Positions 1-7,119 of a DNA stretch of 32,700 nucleotides are shown here, in pieces. The first letter of the stretch is position 1, and each line of letters starts with the position of its first letter. The DNA is from Pirellulaceae bacterium (GTDB taxonomy: Bacteria; Planctomycetota; Planctomycetia; Pirellulales; Pirellulaceae). Below the pieces are notes generated by a model, which was not told the DNA's origin, did no database searches, and saw only the letters and a list, made by a program, of their open reading frames with translations. Where the stretch lies: the NCBI GenBank assembly GCA_024102795.1, contig JAGFJK010000176.1, positions 1 to 32,700 of the forward strand, read 5' to 3'. The position numbers were made by a program, and so were the translations under genes.

Positions 1-163
1 GGGCGGCCTCGGATGGAGGTGGCCGGCGAGAAAAGTAGCCATCACGCTCCGCGTGGCCTGCTAAAAACAAAGCCGTTTTGGTGGAATACCGCGGTTTGTC
101 GATCAGGCTGCTTATATTCCGTATCCATGTTGGAACTGAATGGCCGCGTAAGCCACCTAACTC

Positions 164-207
164 CTTCTGGCCCCCTCCCCGGCTTCCGGGGAGGGCTGGG
201 GAGGGGC
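164..207 (+). repeat. Dispersed element, copy a (truncated)
   Basis: Only the G/C palindromic end of the family is present. It has a CCCCTCCCCGGC / GCCGGGGAGGG-type stem with a TTCC centre, followed by a GGGGAGGGGC tail. The upstream two thirds of the element seen in the other copies are missing. It lies inverted with respect to copy b at 374-507. Confidence 0.75.
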
Positions 208-373
208 TCTTTTCTGCATTACCAGACTCGACTCGCAACTGCCAAATTCACTCAACAACCACCCGGACGCATTCATACGAACCCGGATTCCGAATAGGAA
301 TCACAATCAATCCGCGTGCGCTACAGTCCATTGCACGAGATGAGCGCATGGTTGTCCGCTCGAACCCCGCGGG

Positions 374-507
374 CCCCTCCCCAACCCTCCCCGGAAGCCG
401 GGGAGGGAGCCAGAGGGATATCAAGGGTGAGCGTTCGCCGAGGCGAAGGCGGTCCGAGTTTCCCTCGGCAAAACAACTTAAAAGCCGCACGATCTCGAAG
501 CCGGGGG
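374..507 (-). repeat. Dispersed element, copy b
   Basis: Read on the minus strand this begins with a GATCGTGCGGCTTTT-like block. It continues through TTGTTTTGCCGAGGGA and a GGCGAACGCT block, then CTTGATATCCCTCTGG, and ends in the C-rich/G-rich palindrome. The same blocks occur in the same order at 23254-23399, 23565-23707 and 27351-27494, which defines the family. The copy contains no coding sequence. Confidence 0.8.
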
Positions 508-713
508 GGAACCAGGTAGGCATGGAACGGATCTCGCGTGGCAAATCACCTGATTGCCCCAGCTCGTTTTTGCAGACCACGCTCCGCGTGATCAGCCTTC
601 TGTACGCCGCCTCCATCGCAAACGCGGCGGGACTACAGCGTCCGCGCCAAGCCAGCGGCAGGCGGCCTCGGATGGAGGTGGCCGGCGAGACGGAACGTCG
701 GCTGTAAAAGGGC

Positions 714-734
714 TCATCACGCGGAGCGTGATGA
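714..734. repeat. Perfect 9-bp-arm hairpin (TCATCACGC / GCGTGATGA)
   Basis: The arms at 714-722 and 726-734 are exact reverse complements separated by the three bases GGA. Shorter forms with the core CACGC-TCC-GCGTG lie near 42-55 and 579-590. The two outer copies each sit shortly after the duplicated 29-bp sequence (2-30 and 661-689), so the units form a composite repeat. It resembles a REP-like intergenic hairpin. No adjacent T-tract supports a terminator role. Confidence 0.7.
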
Positions 735-758
735 CTACTTTGCCAGAGCTCCCCATCC

Positions 759-792
759 TGCCAAATCGACCCCAGTGCCAAATCGACCCCAG
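759..792. repeat. 17-bp tandem duplication, two units
   Basis: The unit TGCCAAATCGACCCCAG occurs at 759-775 and again immediately at 776-792 with no mismatch. It lies about 110 bases before the start of the 902-2305 gene. Confidence 0.85.
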
Positions 793-901
793 AGGTCAAT
801 GGTCGGCGGCAGACCTGCCGTGCAAGCTGGCCAGTTGAACTCGCCGTCGGTATCATCAGGGACGAGCGGTTGCGGCTCCTGGTTCCCCCCTCCCGTACAG
901 G

Positions 902-2305
902 ATGCACATCATGAAGCGGTTCGGCACGTGCAGCGGCGAACAAACGTTGCGGCTCGATCGACTCTGGCTGCTGCTGGCGGTTCTGGCCGTCGCGGCGACG
1001 GGCGAGCAGGGCGTGCTGGCGGAGCCGGGCGGACCCGCGCCGGCGGCGCCCCTGGTATCGCTCGCGGCCGCGCCCGAACTGCTGCAACCGCCGGACGGAT
1101 TGAGCGGCGATTTCCAGGTGGCTCGGACGCCGCCCCGCCTGCAATTCGCCGTGTTTCCGGGCCAGACCGAGGACGCTAGGCTGTGGTCCAGTTGGGGTGA
1201 CGCGCTGTACGCTTCCGACGGCCACTTTTACACCTCGTTGGGCGACCACGACGCGCCGCACGGCACGGCGTACGTCTACCGCGTCGATCCGGCCGCTGGC
1301 ACCGTGACGCTGGTGGTCGATTACAACCGGCTGATGGATCGCGGGCCGACACAGTACACGCCTGGCAAGATTCACGGCGCGATCGTCGAGGGGAACGAGC
1401 GAGGATTGTACTTCTTCGGCTATCGCGGCAGTGTGCGGCAGACGACCGCTGAGGCCGATTACCAGGGCGACTGGTTGCTGCGGTACGATCTGCAGGCGGG
1501 CAAGGCCGAGAATCTGGGGATCGCGGTCCCCTTCAGCAGTGTTCCCGTGCTGGCGGAAACGCCAGACCGCGCCGGCCTGTACGGCCTGTCGGTGCCGGGA
1601 CTGACGATGCCCGAACCGGCTTCCCAGTTCTTCCATTACGATCTGGCCAAGCGCCGCCTGTTGTTCCACGCGCCGGTTCCGGCCGACGGGCCGCGCTGCC
1701 TGGTGGTGGGTCGCGACGGACTCGCCTGGTTCGGCGTGCGGGACGAACCCTCGGGCGAAGGCAAACTGGTCTGCTACGATCCCGTCGCGGCGAAGTTGGT
1801 CGAGACCGGGTTGAAAATTCCCGGTGACGGCATGTTGCGCGCCGCCACGCACGCCGGCAGCGACGGCGTGGCGTGGTGCATCAGCAAGGACGGCATCGTG
1901 TTCGCACTCGATACCAACCGGCGAAAAATCCGCGTCCTGGGCCCCTCGTTCGTCGCCGGCAAGCAGTACAACGCCACCTGCCGGCTGGATCCCAGCGAGC
2001 GGTTCCTGTACTACGTGCCGGAAGCGCATGGCGGATCGAGCAAAATCGGCTCGCCCGTGATTCAACTCGACGTCAAGACGGGCCAGCGCAAGGTCCTGGC
2101 GTTCCTCAGCGAAACTTTGCGGAAGCAACAAGCTTACAATCTGGGCGGCACGTATGGCATCGCGCTCAGCGACGACGGCAGCCAGTTGATGATCAACTGG
2201 AACGGTTCCCGCTGGCCCGCCACGGGCCGGCAGACCGAGTTCGGGCTGTGCGCGGCAATGGTGCTCCACATTCCGGAAAGTGAACGGACCGCGGCGGCGC
2301 CGTGA
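902..2305 (+). CDS. Secreted propeller-like protein of unknown function
   Basis: This 467-residue protein could start at ATG 902 or at a second in-frame ATG at 911. The N-terminus has a hydrophobic stretch (about residues 22-40: LWLLLAVLAVAA) and an Ala/Gly-rich region consistent with a Sec signal, so export to the periplasm or surface is likely. The remainder is made of repeated beta-rich units with YD- or YRVDPAAG-type turns, such as LLRYDLQAGK, FFHYDLAKRR, LVCYDPVAAK and IQLDVKTGQR. Their spacing of about 45-60 residues is typical of beta-propellers. No catalytic motif was recognised. It converges on the PTPS gene with a 42-base gap. A ligand-binding or sugar/polymer-related role is possible but not shown. 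Confidence 0.8.
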   Translation: MHIMKRFGTCSGEQTLRLDRLWLLLAVLAVAATGEQGVLAEPGGPAPAAPLVSLAAAPELLQPPDGLSGDFQVARTPPRLQFAVFPGQTEDARLWSSWGDALYASDGHFYTSLGDHDAPHGTAYVYRVDPAAGTVTLVVDYNRLMDRGPTQYTPGKIHGAIVEGNERGLYFFGYRGSVRQTTAEADYQGDWLLRYDLQAGKAENLGIAVPFSSVPVLAETPDRAGLYGLSVPGLTMPEPASQFFHYDLAKRRLLFHAPVPADGPRCLVVGRDGLAWFGVRDEPSGEGKLVCYDPVAAKLVETGLKIPGDGMLRAATHAGSDGVAWCISKDGIVFALDTNRRKIRVLGPSFVAGKQYNATCRLDPSERFLYYVPEAHGGSSKIGSPVIQLDVKTGQRKVLAFLSETLRKQQAYNLGGTYGIALSDDGSQLMINWNGSRWPATGRQTEFGLCAAMVLHIPESERTAAAP

Positions 2306-2347
2306 CACCGCCGTGACGCCGCCGTGCGGTAAAACCGCGCAATCTGA

Positions 2348-2842
2348 TCAAGGCTCGCCGTCCAGGTCGCACACCGCCCACTGGCCGCAATTCTCGTCCA
2401 CGCCCACGCGCACCCGCCGCGGACGGGCGCCCAGCCGCTCTTGGAGCGCATCGAGTAGTTGCTGGCCAATGTATCGAACCAGCAGCTCGGCCGTCGTGTT
2501 GGCCACCGGCAGCAACTGGCAATCCCCGCGAGGAAACACCCACCGGCGGTCGCGAAACGTCACCTCCACTTCCCGCTCGCCCGCCATCACGCGGATCAGC
2601 GGATGCCCGGTCGGCAGCAGCACCTGGTGGTCCAGCCGCCGAGTGATCTCCTGGAGCGTGTCGCGCAGCGCGATAAAGTCAACCACGTACTGGTTCTCGT
2701 CCAGCTCGCCAAACACCTCGGCGAACACCCCGTAGTTGTGCCCGTGCAGACATTCGCACGTGTCGCCGTTGAACGTGATGAAGTGCGCCGCGCTGAAGAC
2801 GAACTGCTCCTTCTCCAGACGGACGTGGTACGAGGCGGACAA
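2348..2842 (-). CDS. 6-pyruvoyl-tetrahydropterin synthase / QueD family protein
   Basis: This 164-residue protein has the family's zinc ligands: His20 in FSAAH, and His33 and His35 in HGHNY. Cys29 lies four residues before the first His of HGH (CxxxHGH), matching the catalytic Cys of QueD and PTPS. Asp71-His72 (LDHQVL) and a C-terminal Glu in VDENCGQW complete the expected active site. The family acts on 7,8-dihydroneopterin triphosphate to give 6-pyruvoyl- or 6-carboxy-tetrahydropterin. At 164 residues it is longer than the roughly 120 of QueD, because of an insertion at about residues 80-110 (GEREVEVTFRDRRWVFP) also seen in PTPS-like relatives. It is the last gene of the set led by the hydrolase and the CitG-like gene, 54 bases downstream. 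Whether it serves queuosine or another pterin pathway cannot be decided from sequence. Confidence 0.9.
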   Translation of the reverse strand: MSASYHVRLEKEQFVFSAAHFITFNGDTCECLHGHNYGVFAEVFGELDENQYVVDFIALRDTLQEITRRLDHQVLLPTGHPLIRVMAGEREVEVTFRDRRWVFPRGDCQLLPVANTTAELLVRYIGQQLLDALQERLGARPRRVRVGVDENCGQWAVCDLDGEP

Positions 2843-2881
2843 GGTGCTGGCTCCCGGCGGAATGGTTGTCGGTCGTAAATT

Positions 2882-2902
2882 ATCAGTTATCAGTTGTCAG
2901 TT
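2882..2902 (-). repeat. Heptanucleotide tandem repeat (AACTGAY), three units
   Basis: Three consecutive 7-bp units read AACTGAC, AACTGAT, AACTGAT on the minus strand. The stop codon of the COG1767 gene (TGA ending at 2897) is formed inside the first unit. Related runs occur at 25090-25117 and, as about one and a half units, at 27557-27567, each just downstream of a stop codon on the same strand. Confidence 0.85.
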
Positions 2903-3802
2903 CCAGGGTGGTGGCAGCAGCCGCTGGCGCAAGGCGGCGAACAGACCGGCCGCGATCAAATCGGCGGTCGTGCCCGGATTGCGCCGGTTCCCATCGCTCC
3001 GCAGCCAGAAATCCAGGTCGGCCACCGCGGCGTAATAGTCCGGGTTGGGAGGCGGGCCGGCGTCCAGCGCCGCCAGCGCCATCCGGGCCGCTCGCCGAGC
3101 GACTTCGGGCCCGCACTTGCGGGCGATCAGACTGTCGGGATACGCCTCCATCAGCCGCACGTGAGTGTAAATGATCGACTCGGTCAGCGACCAGCCCGAC
3201 GAACGGCCGGCGACCAGCCAGGGCACGACCTGGTCCAGCACGGTGGCGAAGTTGGTCGTATACTGTCGAGCGACCAGATCACGGTCCTCGGCCACCCGCA
3301 TCGCCTCCAGCAGGCTTGCCGGCGGCGGTCCGTGCACGTCCAGCTCGCCGCTCTGGCCAAGACCTCCCGGCTGTGCCAGCAGAATCGCCTGATAGACCAA
3401 GGCCGCGTCGGCGGCGGTCAGTCGAGCCAGCACGCCGGGAACCCCGTCTGCCAAGACCATGCCGCGCGGGACGGCAGCCAGCGGAGCGAGCAACAGGACG
3501 GTGCCCAGGTTGGTGTTTCGCCCGACACAACTTCGGGTCGCGTGGATCGCGTCTCGAACGGTCAGCCCCACGCCCCGCTCGGCGGCGGCCTGCATGGCCG
3601 GACCGATGCAGGTGGCGCTGACCAGGAAGTCGTTGAGCGTCAGGTCCTCGAAATCCGCGCCGCGATGCACGTTGCCTGGCTTGGGAGCGGAGACCTCCAG
3701 CAGGCAGGCCAGCGTGGCCAGTTGGCCGACGGACCCGAATCCATCGACGACTGGCGACGGATCACGGCTGGGCAAACTATCGGCGCCCGGCGTTTCCCAC
3801 AT
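2897..3802 (-). CDS. COG1767 CitG/MdcB-like (triphosphoribosyl-dephospho-CoA synthase family) protein
   Basis: This 301-residue protein carries the family signatures APKPGNVHRGADFEDL (about residues 39-54) and GRNTNLGTVLLLAPL (about residues 113-127). These correspond to the conserved PKPG and NT-x-KG/LG segments of CitG and MdcB. Family members transfer a triphosphoribosyl group from ATP to dephospho-CoA to make the acyl-carrier prosthetic group. No citrate lyase or malonate decarboxylase subunits are nearby, so the substrate is probably different. From memory, COG1767 members recur with archaeal-type C1 (tetrahydromethanopterin) genes in planctomycetes and methylotrophs, so pairing with a PTPS may point there. 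That link is inference. The ATG at 3802 is preceded by an 18-bp tandem duplication that makes an upstream ATG-TGG-GAG-TAA. Confidence 0.85.
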   Translation of the reverse strand: MWETPGADSLPSRDPSPVVDGFGSVGQLATLACLLEVSAPKPGNVHRGADFEDLTLNDFLVSATCIGPAMQAAAERGVGLTVRDAIHATRSCVGRNTNLGTVLLLAPLAAVPRGMVLADGVPGVLARLTAADAALVYQAILLAQPGGLGQSGELDVHGPPPASLLEAMRVAEDRDLVARQYTTNFATVLDQVVPWLVAGRSSGWSLTESIIYTHVRLMEAYPDSLIARKCGPEVARRAARMALAALDAGPPPNPDYYAAVADLDFWLRSDGNRRNPGTTADLIAAGLFAALRQRLLPPPWN

Positions 3803-3828
3803 GCCCGCTTACTCCCACATGCCCGCTT
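3795..3828 (-). repeat. 18-bp-period duplication of the start region of the COG1767 gene
   Basis: The 16-mer TCCCACATGCCCGCTT (plus strand) occurs at 3795-3810 and 3813-3828. On the minus strand each copy contains ATGTGGGA. The downstream copy is the true start (Met-Trp-Glu-Thr). The upstream copy, beginning at 3820, reads Met-Trp-Glu-stop. The duplication lies within the 44-base gap after the hydrolase stop codon. Confidence 0.85.
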
Positions 3829-3846
3829 GTTTCCCACCGCGGCCCC

Positions 3847-4770
3847 TCACCGGCTGCTCGGCGGCTCCGGCTGCTCGACCGGCAAAGGGTGCCGAGCGAG
3901 GAACTGCCGGACGATCGGCACGATCCGCTCGCACGCATCCTCGACGACGTAATGCCCCGCCTCCGGAAAACAATGCACTTCGGCGTGCGGAAAGATCCGC
4001 CGAAAGCGCTGCAAGCAGACTTCCGTAAAGCACCAGTCCCGCATACCCCAGCAGATCGTGATCGGGCGATCGGCCAGTTGTACCAGATTCCGTTCGATCC
4101 GTTCCAACGTGGCCCAGGTCGGATGCCGCGGCGAGGCGGGGATGTCTTTCACAAACCGATCGATCGCCACGCGGTGCGACCAGTTGTCGTACGGAGCCAG
4201 CAAACCGCGGCGGACGGCGGTTGTCAGCCGATCGGGGCGGGCGGTGGCCATCGTCAGGGCCGCGCGGGCGAACAGGTTCAAACCCCGCACGGCCAGCGTG
4301 CCCAGCAGCGGCGTCCGGCAGACGCGGATCCGCCAGGGGATGAATGGTGGCGGAAAGGCCCCCGTGTTGAACAGCACCAGCCGGCTGATCCGGTCGGGCA
4401 CTTCCAGTGCCGCGCCCAGCCCGATCGCTCCCCCCCAATCGTGCACCAGCAGCGTGATGTGACGCAGGTCGAGCTGTTCGATCAGGGCCACCAGGTTGGC
4501 AATGTGTTGCCGCAGACAATACGGATAACGCTGAGGCTTGTCGCTGAGACCGCAGCCGATGTGATCCGGGACGACCACCCGAAACGACGAGCGGAACTCG
4601 GTGGCCAGGTTTCTCCAGTAGAACGACCAGGTCGGGTTGCCGTGGACCATCAGCAGCGGCTGGCCCTGACCTTCGTCCACGTAATGATAGTTCTGGCCAT
4701 CCAGCCGGCAGGTGTGCGATGTGAAGGGGTACAGCGCAGTCCAATCGAGCGTGGAAGTCGGGTCGAGCAT
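3847..4770 (-). CDS. Alpha/beta hydrolase of the haloalkane dehalogenase-like type
   Basis: The 307-residue protein is taken to start at Met (ATG 4770). The open frame extends further upstream but that part does not look like protein. It has the oxyanion-hole segment HGNPTW (residues 43-48), nucleophile elbow HDWGG with Asp111, acid Asp245 in WGMRDW and His273 in AGHY. Asp instead of Ser as nucleophile, together with Asn45 and Trp112 in the usual halide-contact positions, fits haloalkane dehalogenases of the class with the acid after strand 7. Epoxide hydrolases share much of this pattern, so the substrate is open. No signal peptide is evident, which suggests a cytoplasmic enzyme. It is the first gene of the minus-strand set and diverges from the lactonase across 219 bases. 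Confidence 0.88.
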   Translation of the reverse strand: MLDPTSTLDWTALYPFTSHTCRLDGQNYHYVDEGQGQPLLMVHGNPTWSFYWRNLATEFRSSFRVVVPDHIGCGLSDKPQRYPYCLRQHIANLVALIEQLDLRHITLLVHDWGGAIGLGAALEVPDRISRLVLFNTGAFPPPFIPWRIRVCRTPLLGTLAVRGLNLFARAALTMATARPDRLTTAVRRGLLAPYDNWSHRVAIDRFVKDIPASPRHPTWATLERIERNLVQLADRPITICWGMRDWCFTEVCLQRFRRIFPHAEVHCFPEAGHYVVEDACERIVPIVRQFLARHPLPVEQPEPPSSR

Positions 4771-4989
4771 GCGGCCGATGTACCATCGGGGCGGAACGGA
4801 GGTCAGGTTCGTATTCTTCGCACAAACAGGCCCACGTGCAAGCGGACTTGCCGCGTTGGGCGGCTGATTTCGCCGTCCGGGCGGCTTACAATGGCGGTTC
4901 CGTCCTGTCCGGTTGGCCAGCGTCCTGGTGACCACCTTTCTTCCACCGACTTCCACACCACCTGGCTTCTGCAACAAGGTTTGAACAAC

Positions 4990-6285
4990 ATGCAGGCACG
5001 AATTTCCACCCATCGCGTCCCGCGGATTCTGGCCGCCTGGCTGGCGACTTTGCTGGCGATTGGTCTCTGGTTGCCGGGCGGCTCCCGGGCAGTCGAATTA
5101 CCCGTCGAGTTGGAAACCGAACAACCTGCCGTGTTGATAACCGAGTTGCCCATCGAGCTGGGAACCGAGTTGCCAGTTGAGCTGGAAATCGACGCCGAGG
5201 TGAAAGCCGGCGATGAGTTGTCCGTGTACCTGGGCACGTACACGCGGGGCGAGAGCCGCGGAATCTACCATTGTCGCTTGAACATCAAGACGGGTCAGTT
5301 GAGCCAGCCGGAGCTGGTGGCCGAAATGACCAACCCGTCATTTCTGGCGCTGCACCCGTCGCGACGCTTCCTGTATGCCGTGGGAGAAGTTGACGAGTTC
5401 CAGGGGAGTCCGGGGGGCGCGGTGAGCGGCTTTGCCATCGACGAGGCCAGCGGCCGGCTGACGCCGCTCAACAGCCAGTCGTCGCGCGGCGGCTCGCCTT
5501 GCCACCTGATCGTCGACCGCACGGGCCGCAATGTACTGGTGGCCAACTACGGGGGCGGCAGCGTGGCCGCCCTGCCGCTCGACGCCGACGGCAAACTGCG
5601 CCCGGCCAGCGCGTTCGTGCAGCATGAAGGTTCCAGCGTTGATCCGCGCCGCCAGCAGGCGCCGCACGCGCATAGCATTCACGTCAGCCCGGACAATCGC
5701 TTCGCCGTGGCGGCCGATTTGGGGCTCGACAAACTGCTGGTCTACCAGTTCGACGCCGAGCGGGGCACGCTGGCGGCCCACGACCCGCCAGCGGCGACGG
5801 TGGAGCCTGGTTCCGGTCCACGGCACTTCGCCTTTCATCCGTCGGGCAAGTACGCCTACGTGATCAACGAACTGGCCTCGACCGTGACGGCGTTTCAATA
5901 CGACGCGCCGCGCGGCTCGCTGACCGCCCTGCAAACCATCTCGACCTTGCCCAACGGCTACGAGGGGAACAACAGCACGGCCGAGGTGAAGGTGTCTCCC
6001 GATGGACGGTTCCTGTACGGTTCGAATCGCGGCCATCACAGCCTGGCCGTGTTCGCCATCGACAAGGAAAGTGGCCGGCTGACGCCGGTGCAGCATCAGC
6101 CGACGGGCGGCCGCACGCCCCGCAACTTCAACCTGGAGCCTGGCGGCAGGTTCTTGCTGGCGGCCAACCAGGACACGGACAACGTCGTCGTGTTTGCCGT
6201 CGACACCCAGACGGGCAAGCTGCGCCCGGCGGGTCACGAAGTGCGCCTGCCGGTTCCCGTGTGTGTCGTGTTCCGCCAGCCGTAG
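4990..6285 (+). CDS. Secreted lactonase, seven-bladed beta-propeller family (YbhE/Pgl-like)
   Basis: This 431-residue protein starts at ATG 4990. It has a clear signal peptide (hydrophobic about residues 12-30, LAAWLATLLAIGLWL). The remainder matches the 6-phosphogluconolactonase YbhE family. It opens with VYLGTYTRGESRGIY and has repeated blade motifs such as NPSFLALHPSRRFLYAVGE, GGSPCHLIVDRTGRNVLVAN, PHAHSIHVSPDNRFAVAADLGLDK and GPRHFAFHPSGKYAYVINE. It ends with NFNLEPGGRFLLAANQ. The family includes a cytoplasmic 6-phosphogluconolactonase, but an exported member more likely acts on another lactone or sugar. Between the signal and the propeller lie four 8-residue repeats (about residues 36-67, DNA 5095-5190), which is unusual for the family. 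A TACAAT at 4887-4892 could be a -10 box, but the -35 is poor. Confidence 0.9.
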   Translation: MQARISTHRVPRILAAWLATLLAIGLWLPGGSRAVELPVELETEQPAVLITELPIELGTELPVELEIDAEVKAGDELSVYLGTYTRGESRGIYHCRLNIKTGQLSQPELVAEMTNPSFLALHPSRRFLYAVGEVDEFQGSPGGAVSGFAIDEASGRLTPLNSQSSRGGSPCHLIVDRTGRNVLVANYGGGSVAALPLDADGKLRPASAFVQHEGSSVDPRRQQAPHAHSIHVSPDNRFAVAADLGLDKLLVYQFDAERGTLAAHDPPAATVEPGSGPRHFAFHPSGKYAYVINELASTVTAFQYDAPRGSLTALQTISTLPNGYEGNNSTAEVKVSPDGRFLYGSNRGHHSLAVFAIDKESGRLTPVQHQPTGGRTPRNFNLEPGGRFLLAANQDTDNVVVFAVDTQTGKLRPAGHEVRLPVPVCVVFRQP

Positions 6286-6436
6286 GACAATCGTAAGTTA
6301 CCGACGAAAACCCGCGGGCTGGACAAGCAGCAGATCGCAAGCTGCTCATCATTCGAACGGGCGATGGGGGGGCCAGAAGTGATCGATTGAATACTTGTCG
6401 TCTATCTGCGTGACGAAACGCCGTCAACGGTCTCGA

Positions 6437-6766
6437 TCACGGCGTTGTACGCGACGAGTCTAACCGCTTCACAATCCATTCAGGATCACGCCGACAGTCC
6501 AATATGGCGTAAACATCAACGGTTTCACTCTCCTCGATAGCCGAATCTCCACGCAGTTCCCTCCGCAGGTCGGCAATGGCTGTATCCCAGTCGACGAATT
6601 TCAGTTTCCCCTCAGCAACAAGGCGTCGACGCTCATCCAAGACTTCTTTGTGCCATTCGGGGGACGGTAGATCGGCGGATAGCTTTGAGATGTCTGCCCA
6701 AAGCAACTCCATTGCCTCCAGTTTGTCGGCAAGCGTCATCCTGTCCAGCGGTATATCTATCGACAT
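6437..6766 (-). pseudogene. Collapsed toxin-antitoxin locus: antitoxin joined to a toxin C-terminus
   Basis: The frame from ATG 6766, with AGAGG seven bases upstream, gives 109 residues. Residues 1 to about 72 read like the addiction-module antitoxin family TIGR02574: helical MTLADKLEAMELLWADIS, then PEWHKEVLDERRRLVAEGK and the conserved W in FVDWDTAI. The last 30 or so residues (SETVDVYAILDCRRDPEWIVKRL) instead look like the final strand and tail of a RelE/ParE toxin (V-VYAILD-xRRDP-W). In an intact locus the toxin would be a separate 90-100-residue downstream gene. The simplest reading is an in-frame deletion that removed the antitoxin end and most of the toxin. The product may still be made as an antitoxin, but no toxin remains. 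Confidence 0.7.
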
Positions 6767-7119
6767 GAAAAAACCTCTGCATACGAGCGAACGTTCCATT
6801 CTCCGCCGCAAACGTATTGCGCTCTATCCGGCGGCAGGATGCGAACGGAGAAATCGGCGTTGAACCTTGTCGCACGCCCACTGGCCCCTCGCCGCGGACT
6901 ATACGAATTCTATCTGCTGGCGACTGGTGGTCACAAGGGATTTCGGGGCCGCGTCCGACAACCGCACGTTGGCGGCCTCCAGCAACCGCACGCACCGATC
7001 CAGATTGCTCGCAGGCCGCCAAGATCCGCGCGTCCGAAGTCCGACCGCTCACGGAAAAAACACCTCGGCCGGGCCGCCAAGTCGACCGCCGGGACATCTT
7101 CGGGGCGCCCCGGAACAGC
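6767..7119. other. Intergenic region without a recognised gene
   Basis: These 353 bases separate the sensor-membrane protein from the toxin-antitoxin remnant. One minus-strand stretch between about 6899 and 7040 stays open and reads LDRCVRLLEAANVRLSDAAP before a stop. It has no start codon with a binding site and was not recognised, so it may be a gene remnant. No clear terminator or repeat was seen. Confidence 0.5.

Larger units (their letters stand above)
1..901. other. Repeat-rich intergenic region without a convincing gene
   Basis: No frame here has a plausible start with a ribosome-binding site and recognisable protein content. The open frames on both strands read through G/C-rich palindromes. 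The region holds a truncated and a nearly complete copy of the roughly 145-bp dispersed element (164-207 and 374-507, in opposite orientation). It also holds a 29-bp sequence present twice (2-30 and 661-689), three copies of a CACGC-TCC-GCGTG hairpin core (around 42-55, 579-590 and 714-734), and a 17-bp tandem duplication (759-792). The promoter of the gene starting at 902 should lie in the last 100-150 bases, but no clear -35/-10 pair was identified. Confidence 0.7.

Noticed and set aside
248..2308. Minus-strand open frame of 686 codons opposite the 902-2305 gene
   Set aside because: It is antisense to a gene with a signal peptide and propeller-like repeats, is rich in Arg, Gln and Ala as expected for a GC-rich mirror frame, and runs through the repeat region with no domain.
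4887..4892. TACAAT as a -10 box for the lactonase gene
   Set aside because: The matching -35 region (around 4864-4869) is poor, so the promoter call was not made.
3889..4989. Upstream extension of the lactonase frame
   Set aside because: It lies antisense to the hydrolase and before a clear start with a signal peptide at 4990. The extension has shadow composition.
6899..7040. Short minus-strand open stretch between the sensor protein and the toxin-antitoxin remnant
   Set aside because: It has a stop at each end, no start codon with a binding site and no recognised family. It may be a remnant but cannot be supported as a gene.
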